Assembly: GCA_903884425.1 (NCBI GenBank)
Contig: CAISEP010000002.1
Coordinates: forward strand, 124,001-188,000
Direction: 5' to 3'
Length of the DNA stretch: 64,000 nt
Source of the DNA: an uncultured Caulobacterales bacterium
GTDB lineage: Bacteria > Pseudomonadota > Alphaproteobacteria > Caulobacterales > Caulobacteraceae
The position numbers and the translations under genes were made by a program. This document shows, in pieces, positions 7,586 through 16,085 of this stretch (positions are counted from its first letter, which is position 1; every line of letters begins with the position of its first letter). A model generated the notes under the pieces. It saw only the letters and a list, made by a program, of their open reading frames with translations, searched no databases and was not told the origin of the DNA.

Positions 7586-8926
7586 TTGCGTAGCCTGATC
7601 GCCGCCGTTGAGAGGGTCGATCCCGTCCAGGTGTCCGGCCGGGTGGCCGCCGTGCATGGCCTGTTGATCGAGGCCCGGGGCGGGCTGACCCGCCTGTCCG
7701 TGGGGGCGCGGGTGGACATCGACCGGCACAATGCCCCGTCCCTCGCCGCCGAGGTGGTGGGATTCCGCGAGAACCGGGCCCTGCTGATGCCCTTCGGCGC
7801 GGTGGAGGGGGTGGCCCCCGGCGCGGAGATCCGCATCCTGCCCCAGGGGGGTGCCCTGCGTCCGACCCTGGCCTGGCGCGGGCGGATCGTGAATGCCTTC
7901 GGAGAGCCCATCGACGGCAAGGGTCCCCTGCCCCAGGGTCCCGTCCCCTACCCCCTGCGCACCCCGCCCCCCGCCGCCCATGCCCGCGGCCGGGTGGGGG
8001 AGCGTCTGGACCTGAAGGTCCGGGCCATGGACGTGTTCACCACCTGCTGCCGGGGCCAGCGCCTGGGAGTCTTCGCCGGCTCCGGCGTCGGCAAGTCGGT
8101 GCTGCTCTCCATGCTCGCCCGGGAGGCGGAGTGCGACGCCGTCGTCGTCGGCCTGATCGGCGAGCGGGGCCGGGAGGTCCGCGAATTCATCGAGGAGACC
8201 CTGGGCGAGGAAGGGCTGAAGCGCGCCGTCGTCGTGGTCGCCACCTCCGACGAGCCGGCCCTCACCCGGCGCCAGGCCGCCTATGCGACGCTCGCCATCG
8301 CCGAGTACCTGCGCGACCAGGACCAGGAGGTGCTGTGCATGATGGACAGCGTCACCCGCTTCGCCATGGCCCAGCGCGAGATCGGCCTGGCCGCAGGCGA
8401 GCCGCCCACCACCAAGGGCTACACCCCCACCGTCTTCTCCGAACTGCCCAAGCTGCTGGAGCGGGCGGGGCCGGGGCCGATCCGCGCCGATGGCACCACC
8501 GCCGCCCCGATCACGGCCATGTTCACCGTGCTGGTGGACGGGGATGACCACAACGAGCCCATCGCCGATGCCGTGCGGGGGATTCTCGACGGCCACATCG
8601 TCATGGAGCGGGCCATCGCCGAGCGGGGCCGCTTCCCGGCCATCAACGTGCTGAAGTCCATCAGCCGGACCATGCCGGGCTGCCAGACCCCCTTCGAGCA
8701 GGAGGTGGTGAAGAGCGCCCGCCAGACGCTCGCCGCCTACGCCAATATGGAGGAGCTGATCCGCATCGGTGCCTATCGCCGGGGCTCCGACCCGCTGATC
8801 GACCGGGCCATCGAGCTGAACCCCGCGCTTGAGGCGTTCCTGACCCAGCAGAAGGACGAGGCCACGCCGCTCCCTGAGGCCTTCGCCGCCCTCGACCGGC
8901 TGCTCAACGGCGGGGGTGAGGCTTGA
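7586..8926 (+). CDS. fliI: Flagellum-specific ATPase FliI
   Basis: A 446-residue flagellar export ATPase, homologous to the F1 beta subunit, that drives unfolding and export of axial flagellar proteins with FliH and FliJ at the cytoplasmic face. The Walker A sequence AGSGVGKS is near residue 165, followed by [11 protein letters not shown] and [25 protein letters not shown], all FliI-specific. A TTG at 7586 is chosen as start because GGGGAG lies at a good distance and the protein then begins [12 protein letters not shown] 7571 is five codons upstream and in frame. The stop overlaps fliJ by four bases. No other flagellar genes are in the window. Confidence 0.95.
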   Translation: MRSLIAAVERVDPVQVSGRVAAVHGLLIEARGGLTRLSVGARVDIDRHNAPSLAAEVVGFRENRALLMPFGAVEGVAPGAEIRILPQGGALRPTLAWRGRIVNAFGEPIDGKGPLPQGPVPYPLRTPPPAAHARGRVGERLDLKVRAMDVFTTCCRGQRLGVFAGSGVGKSVLLSMLAREAECDAVVVGLIGERGREVREFIEETLGEEGLKRAVVVVATSDEPALTRRQAAYATLAIAEYLRDQDQEVLCMMDSVTRFAMAQREIGLAAGEPPTTKGYTPTVFSELPKLLERAGPGPIRADGTTAAPITAMFTVLVDGDDHNEPIADAVRGILDGHIVMERAIAERGRFPAINVLKSISRTMPGCQTPFEQEVVKSARQTLAAYANMEELIRIGAYRRGSDPLIDRAIELNPALEAFLTQQKDEATPLPEAFAALDRLLNGGGEA

Positions 8927-9354
8927 GCTGGTCCGACAGCCTGATCCGCATCTCCACCTACGAGGTGGACGAACTGCAGAAGCGTCTGAAGGAGGTCCTG
9001 GACCGCCAGGACGCCGTGGAACAGGCCATCGATTCCCTGGACCTGGAGGCGGAGGAGGAGAAGCTGCGGGCCCGCGTCGATCCGTCGGTCGCCTGGTGTC
9101 ATCCGGACTATGTGAAGGCCTGGAAGCTGCGCCGCGCCCGGCTGGACGCCCAGCTGGCCGCCGTCACCCTGGAGGCCGAAGGCGCCCGCGACGCCCTCGC
9201 CCAGGCCTTCGAGGCCCTGAAGAAGGTGGAACACGTGGCGGAGCTGGCCCGCCTGCAGCAGGCCAAGGCCGAGCTGCGCATCGAGAACGCCGCGCTGGAC
9301 GAGATCGCGCTCCGCGACAGTCACAGGGCCCGGGAGTTGAAGCGGCGGGGGTGA
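8923..9354 (+). CDS. fliJ: Flagellar export chaperone FliJ
   Basis: A 143-residue, almost wholly helical protein rich in Glu, Arg, Leu and Ala with coiled-coil heptads over residues 10-60 and 75-140. This is the expected form of FliJ, the central stalk protein of the flagellar export ATPase. Sequence conservation in FliJ is weak, so the call rests on size, coiled coil and translational coupling to fliI: the TTG start at 8923 overlaps the fliI stop. A repeat follows six bases after the stop. Confidence 0.85.
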   Translation: MSWSDSLIRISTYEVDELQKRLKEVLDRQDAVEQAIDSLDLEAEEEKLRARVDPSVAWCHPDYVKAWKLRRARLDAQLAAVTLEAEGARDALAQAFEALKKVEHVAELARLQQAKAELRIENAALDEIALRDSHRARELKRRG

Positions 9355-9359
9355 GGGTG

Positions 9360-9608
9360 TGCGTCCTTCGAGACGGGCTTCGCCCTCCTCAGGATGACGC
9401 GCGTTTCAGGTACCCTTTCAGGTTGGGGGCTCGACCAACACCCTGCGTCATGGTGAGGAGCCCCGGAACGGGGCGTCTCGAACCACGGGCCGTTCCGGCC
9501 CGCCTCAGGATCACGCGCGTTTGTTCCACATGCGGATCAGGATGTGGGCTCAAAAACCCCACCCTGCGTCATGGTGAGGAGCGCGGAACGCGCATCTCGA
9601 ACCACGCA
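9360..9608. repeat. Intergenic palindromic repeat, locus 3 (double copy)
   Basis: This locus shows the family structure best. Each arm is a hairpin. The CC type reads TGCGTCCTTCGAGACG ... CTCCTCAGGATGACG; the GG type reads TGCGTGGTTCGAGACG ... CTCCTCACCATGACG, with a short variable hairpin tip between the halves. A full element is one arm, a spacer of about 40-60 bases, and an opposite-type arm inverted. Here one full element (9360-9496) is followed by a second with a shortened left arm (9497-9608). It fills the convergent gap between fliJ and purQ. Confidence 0.9.
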
Positions 9609-9615
9609 GCTCACC

Positions 9616-10290
9616 TCACGCCGGCTGCAGCGCGCTCCCTGCCACGCTCTGGAACAGCTTCGCCCCGTCGGCGGAGCCCAGGTCCGCCTCGAAGGCCCGG
9701 TCGGGGTGGGGCATGATGCCCAGCACATTGCCGGCACCGTTGATGATCCCGGCAATGCCCCGGGACGAGCCGTTGGGATTGTCCCGATAGCGGAACACCA
9801 CCCGGCCCTCGCCCTCCAGCCGGTCCAGGGTGGCGTCGTCGGCGAAGTAGTTGCCTTCGCCATTGCCCACCGTCATCACCGCTTCCCGCTGCGTACCATA
9901 GGCGCTGGTGAAGCGGGTCTGGCCGTTGACGATGTCCAGGGTCACGGCCTTGCAGACATACTTCAGCCCCGCATTGCGCAGCAGGGCCCCCGGCAGCATC
10001 CCCGCCTCGCACAGGACCTGGAAGCCGTTGCAGATGCCGACAATGGCCACGCCCCTGTCCGCCAGGCGCTTCACCTCCGCCATCACCGGCGAGAGGGAGG
10101 CCATGGCCCCGCAGCGCAGATAGTCGCCATAGGAAAAGCCGCCGGGCAGGACCACCATGTCCAGCCGGTCGTCCAGCTTCGTCTCCGTGTGCCAGACCAT
10201 CTGGGCGGGATAGCCGGTGGACCGCTCGATGGCCACGGCGCAGTCCCGGTCGCAGTTGGAGCCGGGGAAGACGATGACGGCGGATTTCAT
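9616..10290 (-). CDS. purQ: Phosphoribosylformylglycinamidine synthase subunit PurQ
   Basis: A 224-residue class I glutamine amidotransferase that hydrolyses glutamine and delivers ammonia to PurL. The N-terminal [14 protein letters not shown], the nucleophile elbow [10 protein letters not shown] with the catalytic cysteine, and MPHPDRAFE with the catalytic histidine are present. Length is normal for the small PurQ used with PurS and small PurL. It is the last gene of the purC-purS-DUF3291-purQ run; its start is 16 bases downstream of the DUF3291 stop. The partner purL is on the opposite strand 9 kb away. Confidence 0.97.
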   Translation of the reverse strand: MKSAVIVFPGSNCDRDCAVAIERSTGYPAQMVWHTETKLDDRLDMVVLPGGFSYGDYLRCGAMASLSPVMAEVKRLADRGVAIVGICNGFQVLCEAGMLPGALLRNAGLKYVCKAVTLDIVNGQTRFTSAYGTQREAVMTVGNGEGNYFADDATLDRLEGEGRVVFRYRDNPNGSSRGIAGIINGAGNVLGIMPHPDRAFEADLGSADGAKLFQSVAGSALQPA

Positions 10291-10306
10291 GGCGGGTCCT
10301 GCGGGG

Positions 10307-10780
10307 CTAGGCGATGGCGACGGGGCGGCCGTCCGGCGTGAACGGCTGGCGAAAGGTGAAGGCCTCGGCGGTGGGGCCAAGGCGGGTGAGCCGGTCGAGG
10401 CGGTCCCTGCCCTCCTCCACCGACGGAATTTCTCCTGCGAGAACCCACCAGAGCGCCATGTAGGCGGGCAGGCTGTCGAACCACTGGTGGCGGCGGCGCA
10501 TCACCTCCAGATGGCCGCTGCGATAGACGAAGGCCCCCAGTTCCGCCAGTCCCGTCCAGACGGACATGTTGATCAGGATCCGCGGGTCCGGATAGGCCCG
10601 GATGCCGGTGGCGTCGTTGGTCCCGTCCCCCAGCATCCGCCAGACGAAGCCCGGCGCGGCATCGGCCAGGGCATTGATCCGGTCCAGACTGGCGAAGAAT
10701 TCCGCATTGGCCGGATCGTCCGGCAGGGACTGGAAGGCGGCGATGTTGATCTGGGCCAGATGAAAGCCCGGACCGGCCAT
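10307..10780 (-). CDS. DUF3291 family protein
   Basis: A 157-residue protein of the DUF3291 family, recognised by [11 protein letters not shown] at the N-terminus, [12 protein letters not shown] near the middle and [19 protein letters not shown]. It probably adopts a dimeric alpha/beta-barrel fold like antibiotic-biosynthesis monooxygenases, but no reaction is known. It is inserted inside the purine operon: its ATG overlaps the purS stop by four bases and purQ follows 16 bases later, so it is co-transcribed and probably translationally coupled. The position between two subunits of one enzyme is unusual. Confidence 0.85.
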   Translation of the reverse strand: MAGPGFHLAQINIAAFQSLPDDPANAEFFASLDRINALADAAPGFVWRMLGDGTNDATGIRAYPDPRILINMSVWTGLAELGAFVYRSGHLEVMRRRHQWFDSLPAYMALWWVLAGEIPSVEEGRDRLDRLTRLGPTAEAFTFRQPFTPDGRPVAIA

Positions 10781-11019
10781 CAGGCCACCTCGACCCGATA
10801 GCTTTCGATCACCGCGTTCGCCAGCAGCCGGTCGGCCATGGACTTCGCCTCGGCTTCGGCCTTGGCCCGGTCGTCGCCGGCGATGTCGAGGGTGATGATC
10901 CGCCCCACCCGCACGTCGGACACGCCGGAAAAGCCGAGGCCCCCCAGGGCCGCCTCGATGGCCTTGCCCTGCACGTCCAGCACGCCGGGCTTCAGGAAGA
11001 CTTCGACTCGGACCTTCAC
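10780..11019 (-). CDS. purS: Phosphoribosylformylglycinamidine synthase subunit PurS
   Basis: A 79-residue PurS, the small subunit that bridges PurL and PurQ in the three-part FGAM synthase. Typical features are [21 protein letters not shown] at the start, the [11 protein letters not shown] strand and the C-terminal IESYRVEV. It starts at GTG 11019, which overlaps the purC stop in GTGA, and its own stop overlaps the DUF3291 start in ATGA. This tight coupling supports one polycistronic message. Confidence 0.95.
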   Translation of the reverse strand: MKVRVEVFLKPGVLDVQGKAIEAALGGLGFSGVSDVRVGRIITLDIAGDDRAKAEAEAKSMADRLLANAVIESYRVEVA

Positions 11020-11783
11020 GACGCGTCTCCGGTGATGCCGCCCTGGATGACCGTGGGCATTTCCTTCATGATGCCGAGGCGGCGGGCCACCTCGGTATAG
11101 CTCTCGATGACATTGCCCAGGTCCCGGCGGAACCGGTCCTTGTCCAGCTTCTCGTTGGTGGTGGAATCCCACAGGCGGCAGCTGTCGGGGCTGATCTCGT
11201 CGGCCAGGATCACCCGGCTGAAGTCCCCCTCGTAGATCCGGCCGAACTCGATCTTGAAGTCCACCAAGGTGATGCCGACGGCGCTGAACATGCCGGTGAG
11301 GAAGTCGTTCACCCGCAGCGTCATGGCCAGGATGTCGTCGATCTCCTGGGTCGCGGCCCAGTTGAAGGCGGTGATGTGCTCTTCCGTCACCAGGGGGTCG
11401 TGCAGCTCGTCCTTCTTGTAGAAGAACTCGATGATCGACCGCGGCAGGGCAGTGCCCTCCGGAATGCCGAGGCGGGTGGAGATGGAACCGGCGGCGATGT
11501 TGCGGCAGACCACTTCCAGCGGAATGATCTCCACCTCGCGGATCAGCTGCTCCCGCAGGTTCATGCGCTTGATCAGGTGATTCTGCACGCCGATGCCGGC
11601 GAGCCGGGTCATGATGAACTCACTGATCCGGTTGTTGATCACCCCCTTGCCCTCGAGCACCGCCTTCTTGGTGGCGTCGAACGCGGTGGTGTCATCCTTG
11701 AAGTACTGGATCAGGGTGCCAGGCTCCGGCCCCTCATAAAGGATCTTGGCCTTGCCTTCGTAGAGCTTCTTGCGGCGGGTCAT
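11016..11783 (-). CDS. purC: Phosphoribosylaminoimidazole-succinocarboxamide synthase
   Basis: A 255-residue SAICAR synthetase, which joins aspartate to CAIR with ATP in purine synthesis. [14 protein letters not shown] at the N-terminus, [23 protein letters not shown] and DFKIEFGR are family signatures. It is the first gene of the operon and has a leader of about 100 bases with an intrinsic terminator 36-70 bases upstream of its ATG, suggesting regulated read-through. The conserved partner genes purS and purQ follow with overlapping starts. Confidence 0.97.
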   Translation of the reverse strand: MTRRKKLYEGKAKILYEGPEPGTLIQYFKDDTTAFDATKKAVLEGKGVINNRISEFIMTRLAGIGVQNHLIKRMNLREQLIREVEIIPLEVVCRNIAAGSISTRLGIPEGTALPRSIIEFFYKKDELHDPLVTEEHITAFNWAATQEIDDILAMTLRVNDFLTGMFSAVGITLVDFKIEFGRIYEGDFSRVILADEISPDSCRLWDSTTNEKLDKDRFRRDLGNVIESYTEVARRLGIMKEMPTVIQGGITGDAS

Positions 11784-11819
11784 TCATCACTCCGGACAGC
11801 AGCGGGGGATCCAGGAACG

Positions 11820-11854
11820 AAAAAGCGCGCGCGGATGTCTCATCTAGCGCGCGC
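11820..11854 (-). terminator. Intrinsic terminator in the purC leader
   Basis: On the minus strand an uninterrupted GCGCGCGC stem (11854-11847 with 11832-11825) encloses an inner GATG/CATC stem and is followed by five T residues (11824-11820). It lies 37 bases upstream of the purC start codon. No gene on this strand precedes it for over 3 kb, so it is placed to end transcripts begun at the purC promoter. Confidence 0.75.
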
Positions 11855-11894
11855 AGAATCCGTGGTCGCCGGCCACTCAGAAATCGAAGCGGCA

Positions 11895-11922
11895 GGTTAG
11901 CGGAATCGGTACCTTTTCGCAA
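11895..11922 (-). promoter_or_regulatory. Weak candidate promoter of the purC operon
   Basis: Minus-strand TTGCGA (11922-11917) and CTAACC (11900-11895) are spaced by 16 bases. Transcription from here would start near 11888 and pass through the leader terminator before purC. The match is weak and other starts are possible. Confidence 0.35.
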
Positions 11923-12016
11923 ACACCGCGGCGGATCGGCGCAATGTTTCCGCAAAGCTGCGCCGGGCCCCCATGTTCTGCTAAGACGAGTCCCGAGCCA
12001 CAACGGACCGCGCCCC

Positions 12017-13024
12017 ATGACCGCCGCTGCCCCCCGCCCCGATCCTGCGCCAGACGGTCCCGCTGCCCCGCCGCCCTCACGGCCCGGGAGGTCGGAATAT
12101 GTCACCCTCGCCCGCCCCCCCGGTCGGCGGGAACGGCCGAACCGGATCGAGATCATCGGCCGACGCCGGGCGGGCATGGATGACCTCTACCACCAGCTGC
12201 TCACCGCCTCCTGGGCCCGGTTCCTGACCCTGTCGGCCATCACCTACCTGGCCATCAACGGGGTCTTCGCCCTGCTGTTCTGGGCGGACCGGACCGGGGT
12301 GGCCGGCGGGGCGCTGAAGTCCCCGGCGGGACCGAGCGACGGCCTGTGGGCGTTGGCTGACGCCTTCTTCTTCAGTGTGCAGACCTTCGGCACCATCGGC
12401 TATGGCGGCATGGCCCCGGCAGACCTCTACACCAACCTGCTGGTGACGGTGGAAAGCTTCGTCGGCCTGGGTGCGGTTGCGGTGCTGACCGGCATCATCT
12501 TCGCCCGGGTGTCGCGGCCCACGGCCCGGGTCCTGTTCTCCGAACGGGCCACCATTTCCAGCTTCGAAGGCCAGCCCACCCTGATCTTCCGCTGCGCCAA
12601 CGAACGGGCCAACCAGATCCTCGACGCGGAGGTGACCGTCAGCCTCGCCCGGCAGGTGGTGACCCAGGAGGGCCTTCGCGTGCGGCGCATGCTGGACCTG
12701 AAGGTGGTCCGGTCCCGCTCCCCCCTGTTCGCCCTGACCTGGATGATCCTGCACGTGATCGACGAGACCTCGCCCCTGTTCGGGGCCACGCCGGAGAGCC
12801 TTGTCGAGGAAAAGGCGGAAATCCTGGTCATCGTCGCCGGGGTCGACGAGACCTTCGCCCAGCGAATCCATGCCCGGCATTCCTACATGCCCGAGGACAT
12901 TGCCTGGAACCGGCGTCTGGCGGACATCCTGACCGTCGGATCCGACGGCCACCGGGTGGTGGATTACACGCGATTCCATACGCTTGAGCCCGAAATCGAC
13001 AACAATTCCGTTCTGGACGGATGA
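12017..13024 (+). CDS. Inward-rectifier-type potassium channel (KirBac family)
   Basis: A 335-residue prokaryotic Kir channel. The order is a proline-rich cytoplasmic N-terminus (1-50), the amphipathic slide helix DLYHQLLTASWARF, a first membrane helix, pore helix and selectivity filter TIGYGG (about residues 124-129), a second membrane helix ending GIIFARVSRPTARVLFS, and an immunoglobulin-like cytoplasmic domain starting FEGQPTLIFRCANERANQI. It should conduct K+ and form tetramers; gating ligand is unknown. ATG 12174 is an internal alternative start that would keep the slide helix. It is divergent from purC and upstream of bolA. Confidence 0.9.
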   Translation: MTAAAPRPDPAPDGPAAPPPSRPGRSEYVTLARPPGRRERPNRIEIIGRRRAGMDDLYHQLLTASWARFLTLSAITYLAINGVFALLFWADRTGVAGGALKSPAGPSDGLWALADAFFFSVQTFGTIGYGGMAPADLYTNLLVTVESFVGLGAVAVLTGIIFARVSRPTARVLFSERATISSFEGQPTLIFRCANERANQILDAEVTVSLARQVVTQEGLRVRRMLDLKVVRSRSPLFALTWMILHVIDETSPLFGATPESLVEEKAEILVIVAGVDETFAQRIHARHSYMPEDIAWNRRLADILTVGSDGHRVVDYTRFHTLEPEIDNNSVLDG

Positions 13025-13102
13025 CAGGCCGCGCAAAAAGCCTGCAAATCACCCTATAGAACGCGATCCGGCCCGGAACCGGACCGACGGGAGACCCTCG
13101 CC

Positions 13103-13339
13103 TTGCCGATGCGCGCGAATGATCTGGACGCTCTGTTGCGCGCCGCCTTTCCGGATGCGGAGATCGAGATCGTGGATCTGGCCGGCGACGGCGATCACTA
13201 TCGCGCCCGCATCGTGTCGACCGCCTTCTCCGGCCTTTCCCGCGTCCGCCAGCACCAACTGGTCTACGCCGCTCTCGAGGGCCGCATGGGCGGCGAACTG
13301 CATGCCCTGGCGCTGGAGACGGCGCCGCCGGGAGGCTGA
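13103..13339 (+). CDS. bolA: BolA-family protein
   Basis: A 78-residue BolA-like protein with the class-II KH-like fold and the family pattern GDGDHYRARIVSTAFSGLSRVRQHQLVY, whose histidine region binds a [2Fe-2S] cluster together with CGFS glutaredoxins. GrxD, the natural partner, is encoded two genes downstream. The TTG at 13103 lies closer to the GGGAG ribosome site than the ATG two codons later; either start gives the same domain. Likely role is iron-sulfur cluster handling or iron sensing. Confidence 0.9.
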   Translation: MPMRANDLDALLRAAFPDAEIEIVDLAGDGDHYRARIVSTAFSGLSRVRQHQLVYAALEGRMGGELHALALETAPPGG

Positions 13340-13342
13340 GCC

Positions 13343-14251
13343 TTGCGGTATCGCTCCTTCAGCGAGAGCGGACAGGCCATCTCAGCGCTTTCCCTGTCGC
13401 TGGACGACGACTCATCGCGCCCTGCGGACCTCCGCGGCCTGATCGTCGGTGCCCTGGAGACGGGCATCAACTGCTACGAGGCGCGGGTGGACGACCTGGA
13501 CGCCCTTTATGCCATCGGCCAGGCCACCGCGACCCTGGAACGGCGGATGGTGGTGGTCGGGCTGCGCGTGCCCCTCGACACCGACAAGGGCCGACGGCTG
13601 CTCGACCGGGGCACGGTCATCCGCCTGCTGCAGGAGGCCCTGCGCACCTCCGGCCTGCGCTGGATCGACTATCTGATGATCGAGGATCCCCAGCCGGGGG
13701 AGTTCGATGCCGATTTCCGCGGCACCATCGAAGCGGCGCGGCAGGCGCGGCGGCTGCGCTTCGTCGGCATCCGCGGGGACACTCCGGCGATGGACAAGCT
13801 CCTGGCCGACGCTGCGGTGGACATCTATGCCGCGCCCTACAACCTCCGGGCCAGCCGCATCACCCGGTCGCGGATGCGAACCGCCGTGCACGGGGGCCTG
13901 ACGGTGATCGGCTACGACTACTATCCCGCCGAGGTCCACGCCTCGGTGGCCGCGCCGTCGCCGGAGCCGACCCGGCGGACGGGGCTGCTGGGCTTCGGCA
14001 TGGGCATGGCCCGGGCGATCCAGGCCCAGCCGGAGCGGCCCGCCCCCTACCTCTTCCTCGACCGCCTCCGGGAATGGGACGCCGACCAGATCTGCCTCGC
14101 CTATGCCCTGACCGAGCCCAGCCTCTGCACCATCCAGCTGTCCACGGGCGAGGCCGAGACCATCACCCGCCTCGCCGGGGTGGTGGACCGGGAGCTCCCG
14201 GCGGGGGTCCCGGCCCAGATCGAACTCGCCCGGGTGGCCGATCTCGACTAG
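13343..14251 (+). CDS. Aldo/keto reductase-like protein with degenerate active site
   Basis: A 302-residue TIM-barrel protein resembling aldo/keto reductases: GALETGINCYEA, LQEALRTSGLRWIDYLMIEDPQPGE and QARRLRFVGIRG follow the AKR order. The usual Asp-Tyr-Lys-His tetrad is not kept: the GINxFDTA position reads GINCYEA, the strand that should carry Lys reads MVVVGLRVPLD, and the histidine after the DYLxxH strand is glutamate. It may be a non-catalytic or altered relative. It begins at TTG 13343, three bases after the bolA stop, and sits between bolA and grxD in an apparent operon, hinting at a link to iron-sulfur or redox function. Confidence 0.7.
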   Translation: MRYRSFSESGQAISALSLSLDDDSSRPADLRGLIVGALETGINCYEARVDDLDALYAIGQATATLERRMVVVGLRVPLDTDKGRRLLDRGTVIRLLQEALRTSGLRWIDYLMIEDPQPGEFDADFRGTIEAARQARRLRFVGIRGDTPAMDKLLADAAVDIYAAPYNLRASRITRSRMRTAVHGGLTVIGYDYYPAEVHASVAAPSPEPTRRTGLLGFGMGMARAIQAQPERPAPYLFLDRLREWDADQICLAYALTEPSLCTIQLSTGEAETITRLAGVVDRELPAGVPAQIELARVADLD

Positions 14252-14338
14252 CCGGGGCGGCAGGCCTTGAAACCGTCCGTTTGCGGCTCTAGGTCTGGGA
14301 GAGGACGTCGGACAGGCCCGGCGACAAAGGAGATCAAG

Positions 14339-14695
14339 GTGTCAGACGCAGCCAACGAAAGCCCCGAGGCGGCCGTTCATGCCTTCATCGCCAGGACCAT
14401 CACCGAACACCCGGTGGTGCTGTTCATGAAGGGCGTGCCCGACCAGCCCCGGTGCGGCTTCTCCTCCCTGGTGGTGCAGGTGCTGGACCATCTGGGCGTG
14501 GACTTCGTCGGCGTGGACGTGCTGCAGGACGAGGCCCTGCGTCAGGGGGTCAAGGCCTTCTCCGACTGGCCGACCATTCCGCAACTCTATGTTGCAGGCG
14601 AGTTCATCGGCGGCTCCGACATCGTCCGCGAAATGTTCCAGAGCGGAGAGCTGAAGCCCCTGCTGGTGCAGAAGGGCCTGCTGGCCGAGGCCTGA
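14339..14695 (+). CDS. grxD: Monothiol glutaredoxin, CGFS type (Grx4/GrxD)
   Basis: A 118-residue monothiol glutaredoxin that carries and transfers [2Fe-2S] clusters with glutathione and BolA partners. It shows [17 protein letters not shown] with the single active cysteine, then [19 protein letters not shown] containing the glutathione-binding TIPQ and GGSD motifs. It starts at GTG 14339, preceded by AAGGAGA. An upstream in-frame ATG at 14267 lies too far ahead of the conserved domain. It completes the bolA-AKR-grxD group. Confidence 0.95.
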   Translation: MSDAANESPEAAVHAFIARTITEHPVVLFMKGVPDQPRCGFSSLVVQVLDHLGVDFVGVDVLQDEALRQGVKAFSDWPTIPQLYVAGEFIGGSDIVREMFQSGELKPLLVQKGLLAEA

Positions 14696-14837
14696 TCCTC
14701 GGCTACACTCACCGATGTGTTAGTGCGAGTGGCCAAGGTGCCGTTTTTCGCGTTCAGGTCGCATTTCCGGTATTTCCAGGCCACGCCTTCCGGTAGTTTC
14801 CGATCCGATCAGACATCGGCATCGGAGGCCTGCAGCC

Positions 14838-15077
14838 ATGATCCAATCTTCGCGCGCCCGTCCGTCCTTCGGCCGTCGGGGGCGTGTCGGCCTCGCATCC
14901 GGTCTGCGCACCCGCGCGCCGGCCAGCGCGTCGGCCCTGCCTGCGCCTGTCCCCGACGAGAGATGGAGCCCGCGGCGCACCCTGGCCTTCGTGGTCATCG
15001 CCTCGGCCGGCCTGTGGGGCCTGCTCGGTCTGATCGCCTATGGGGGCATGCTGCTGGTGCGGCACGCCGTGCCGTGA
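14838..15077 (+). CDS. Small single-pass membrane protein, unknown
   Basis: A 79-residue protein not recognised as any family. It has an Arg/Ala/Pro-rich cytoplasmic N-terminal half (net positive) and one hydrophobic segment near the C-terminus (TLAFVVIASAGLWGLLGLIA). A ribosome site GGAGG precedes the ATG by 10 bases. It is followed by a hairpin shared with convergent rpsD. Coding status is supported by the ribosome site, the clean transmembrane pattern and lack of any better gene in this gap. Confidence 0.6.
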   Translation: MIQSSRARPSFGRRGRVGLASGLRTRAPASASALPAPVPDERWSPRRTLAFVVIASAGLWGLLGLIAYGGMLLVRHAVP

Positions 15078-15127
15078 CGGCCGGTGCCCCACACACCGCG
15101 GCCCATGAAGAAGGGCACCCATGAAGA

Positions 15128-15155
15128 AAGGCCCCGGAGGTGTCCCCGGGGCCTT
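15128..15155 (-). terminator. Terminator of rpsD
   Basis: Ten-base-pair stem (15128-15137 with 15146-15155), core GGCCCCGG/CCGGGGCC, 8-base loop, followed on the minus strand by TTTCTTC. It is 42 bases beyond the rpsD stop and between convergent genes, so it may work in both directions, though only the minus side has a T-rich tail. Confidence 0.7.
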
Positions 15156-15196
15156 GTCCTGTCTGCAGTCCGGGGCGGCAGGGGCCGCGGCCGGGA

Positions 15197-15814
15197 TCAG
15201 CTCGAATAGTATTCGACGACCAGGTTCGGTTCCATCTTCACCGCGAACGGCACGTCGGACAGTTCCGGGGCGCGGACGAACTTCACTTCCATGCCCTTGC
15301 CATCGACTTCGTAATAGTCCGGCACGTCACGTTCCGGCGACTGCAGGCTTTCCAGCACCAGGGCCATGTTGCGCGAACGCTCGCGCACGGCGATCACGTC
15401 GCCCGGCTTGACGGTGTAGGAGGCGATGTTGACGCGCTTGCCGTTCACCAGCACGTGGCCGTGGTTGACGAACTGACGGGCGGCGAACGGGGTCGGCACC
15501 CACTTGGCGCGGTACACGACGGCGTCCAGGCGGCTTTCCAGCAGGGCGATCAGGTTTTCCGAGGCGTTACCCTTGCGGCGGGCGGCCTCGTCATAGATGC
15601 GGCGGAACTGCTTTTCGGTGATGTTGCCGTAGTAGCCCTTCAGCTTCTGCTTGGCGCGCAGCTGCAGGCCGAAGTCGGAGACCTTGGACTTGCGGCGCTG
15701 GCCGTGCTGGCCGGGGCCGTAGGACCGCTGGTTGACCGGGGACTTGGGACGACCCCAGAGGTTTTCCCCCATGCGGCGGTCGATCTTGTATTTCGCCGAG
15801 TGGCGCTTGGACAT
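15197..15814 (-). CDS. rpsD: 30S ribosomal protein S4
   Basis: A 205-residue ribosomal protein S4, a primary 16S rRNA binding protein of the small subunit. It begins [20 protein letters not shown] and carries the S4 RNA-binding domain with [35 protein letters not shown]. The start at 15814 is the normal one. It is monocistronic here, outside the alpha ribosomal operon, as is common in alphaproteobacteria. It has a good promoter at 15945-15973 and a leader of about 120 bases. Confidence 0.98.
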   Translation of the reverse strand: MSKRHSAKYKIDRRMGENLWGRPKSPVNQRSYGPGQHGQRRKSKVSDFGLQLRAKQKLKGYYGNITEKQFRRIYDEAARRKGNASENLIALLESRLDAVVYRAKWVPTPFAARQFVNHGHVLVNGKRVNIASYTVKPGDVIAVRERSRNMALVLESLQSPERDVPDYYEVDGKGMEVKFVRAPELSDVPFAVKMEPNLVVEYYSS

Positions 15815-15944
15815 GTCTGTTCTTTCCAGTTCGATCCGGGCCGGCCTTCCCTCCATGGAAAGGCGATTGCAACGGCGGCCGTCAGATCATCCGTCATGCG
15901 TCCGCCGTCCCGGCCGCAGGGCGACCGGAAACGACGAAGCGGGG

Positions 15945-15973
15945 TGTATGACGGCGAGGCGGACGAGAGTCAA
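15945..15973 (-). promoter_or_regulatory. Promoter of rpsD
   Basis: Minus-strand TTGACT (15973-15968), a 17-base spacer and CATACA (15950-15945) form a good sigma70-type promoter. The transcript would start near 15937, leaving about 120 bases before the rpsD ATG; no known regulatory fold was recognised in that leader. Confidence 0.6.
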
Positions 15974-16085
15974 GCCGCAGCCGGATCCAGGTCCGATCCG
16001 GCCCGAGCCCTGCACCGGAGAGGCGTGGTCGTGTTCCCCCGCATCCTCTGCTAGCCTCAGTCCCGTCGCAGCGGTGGGGGACACC

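Noticed and set aside
11855-11890. ZTP, PRPP or guanine riboswitch in the purC leader
   Set aside because: The conserved cores of these classes were not found; only a terminator and a minor hairpin are visible.
15140-16054. 304-codon + strand ORF across rpsD
   Set aside because: Antisense to ribosomal protein S4, no domain, and composition typical of a mirror frame.
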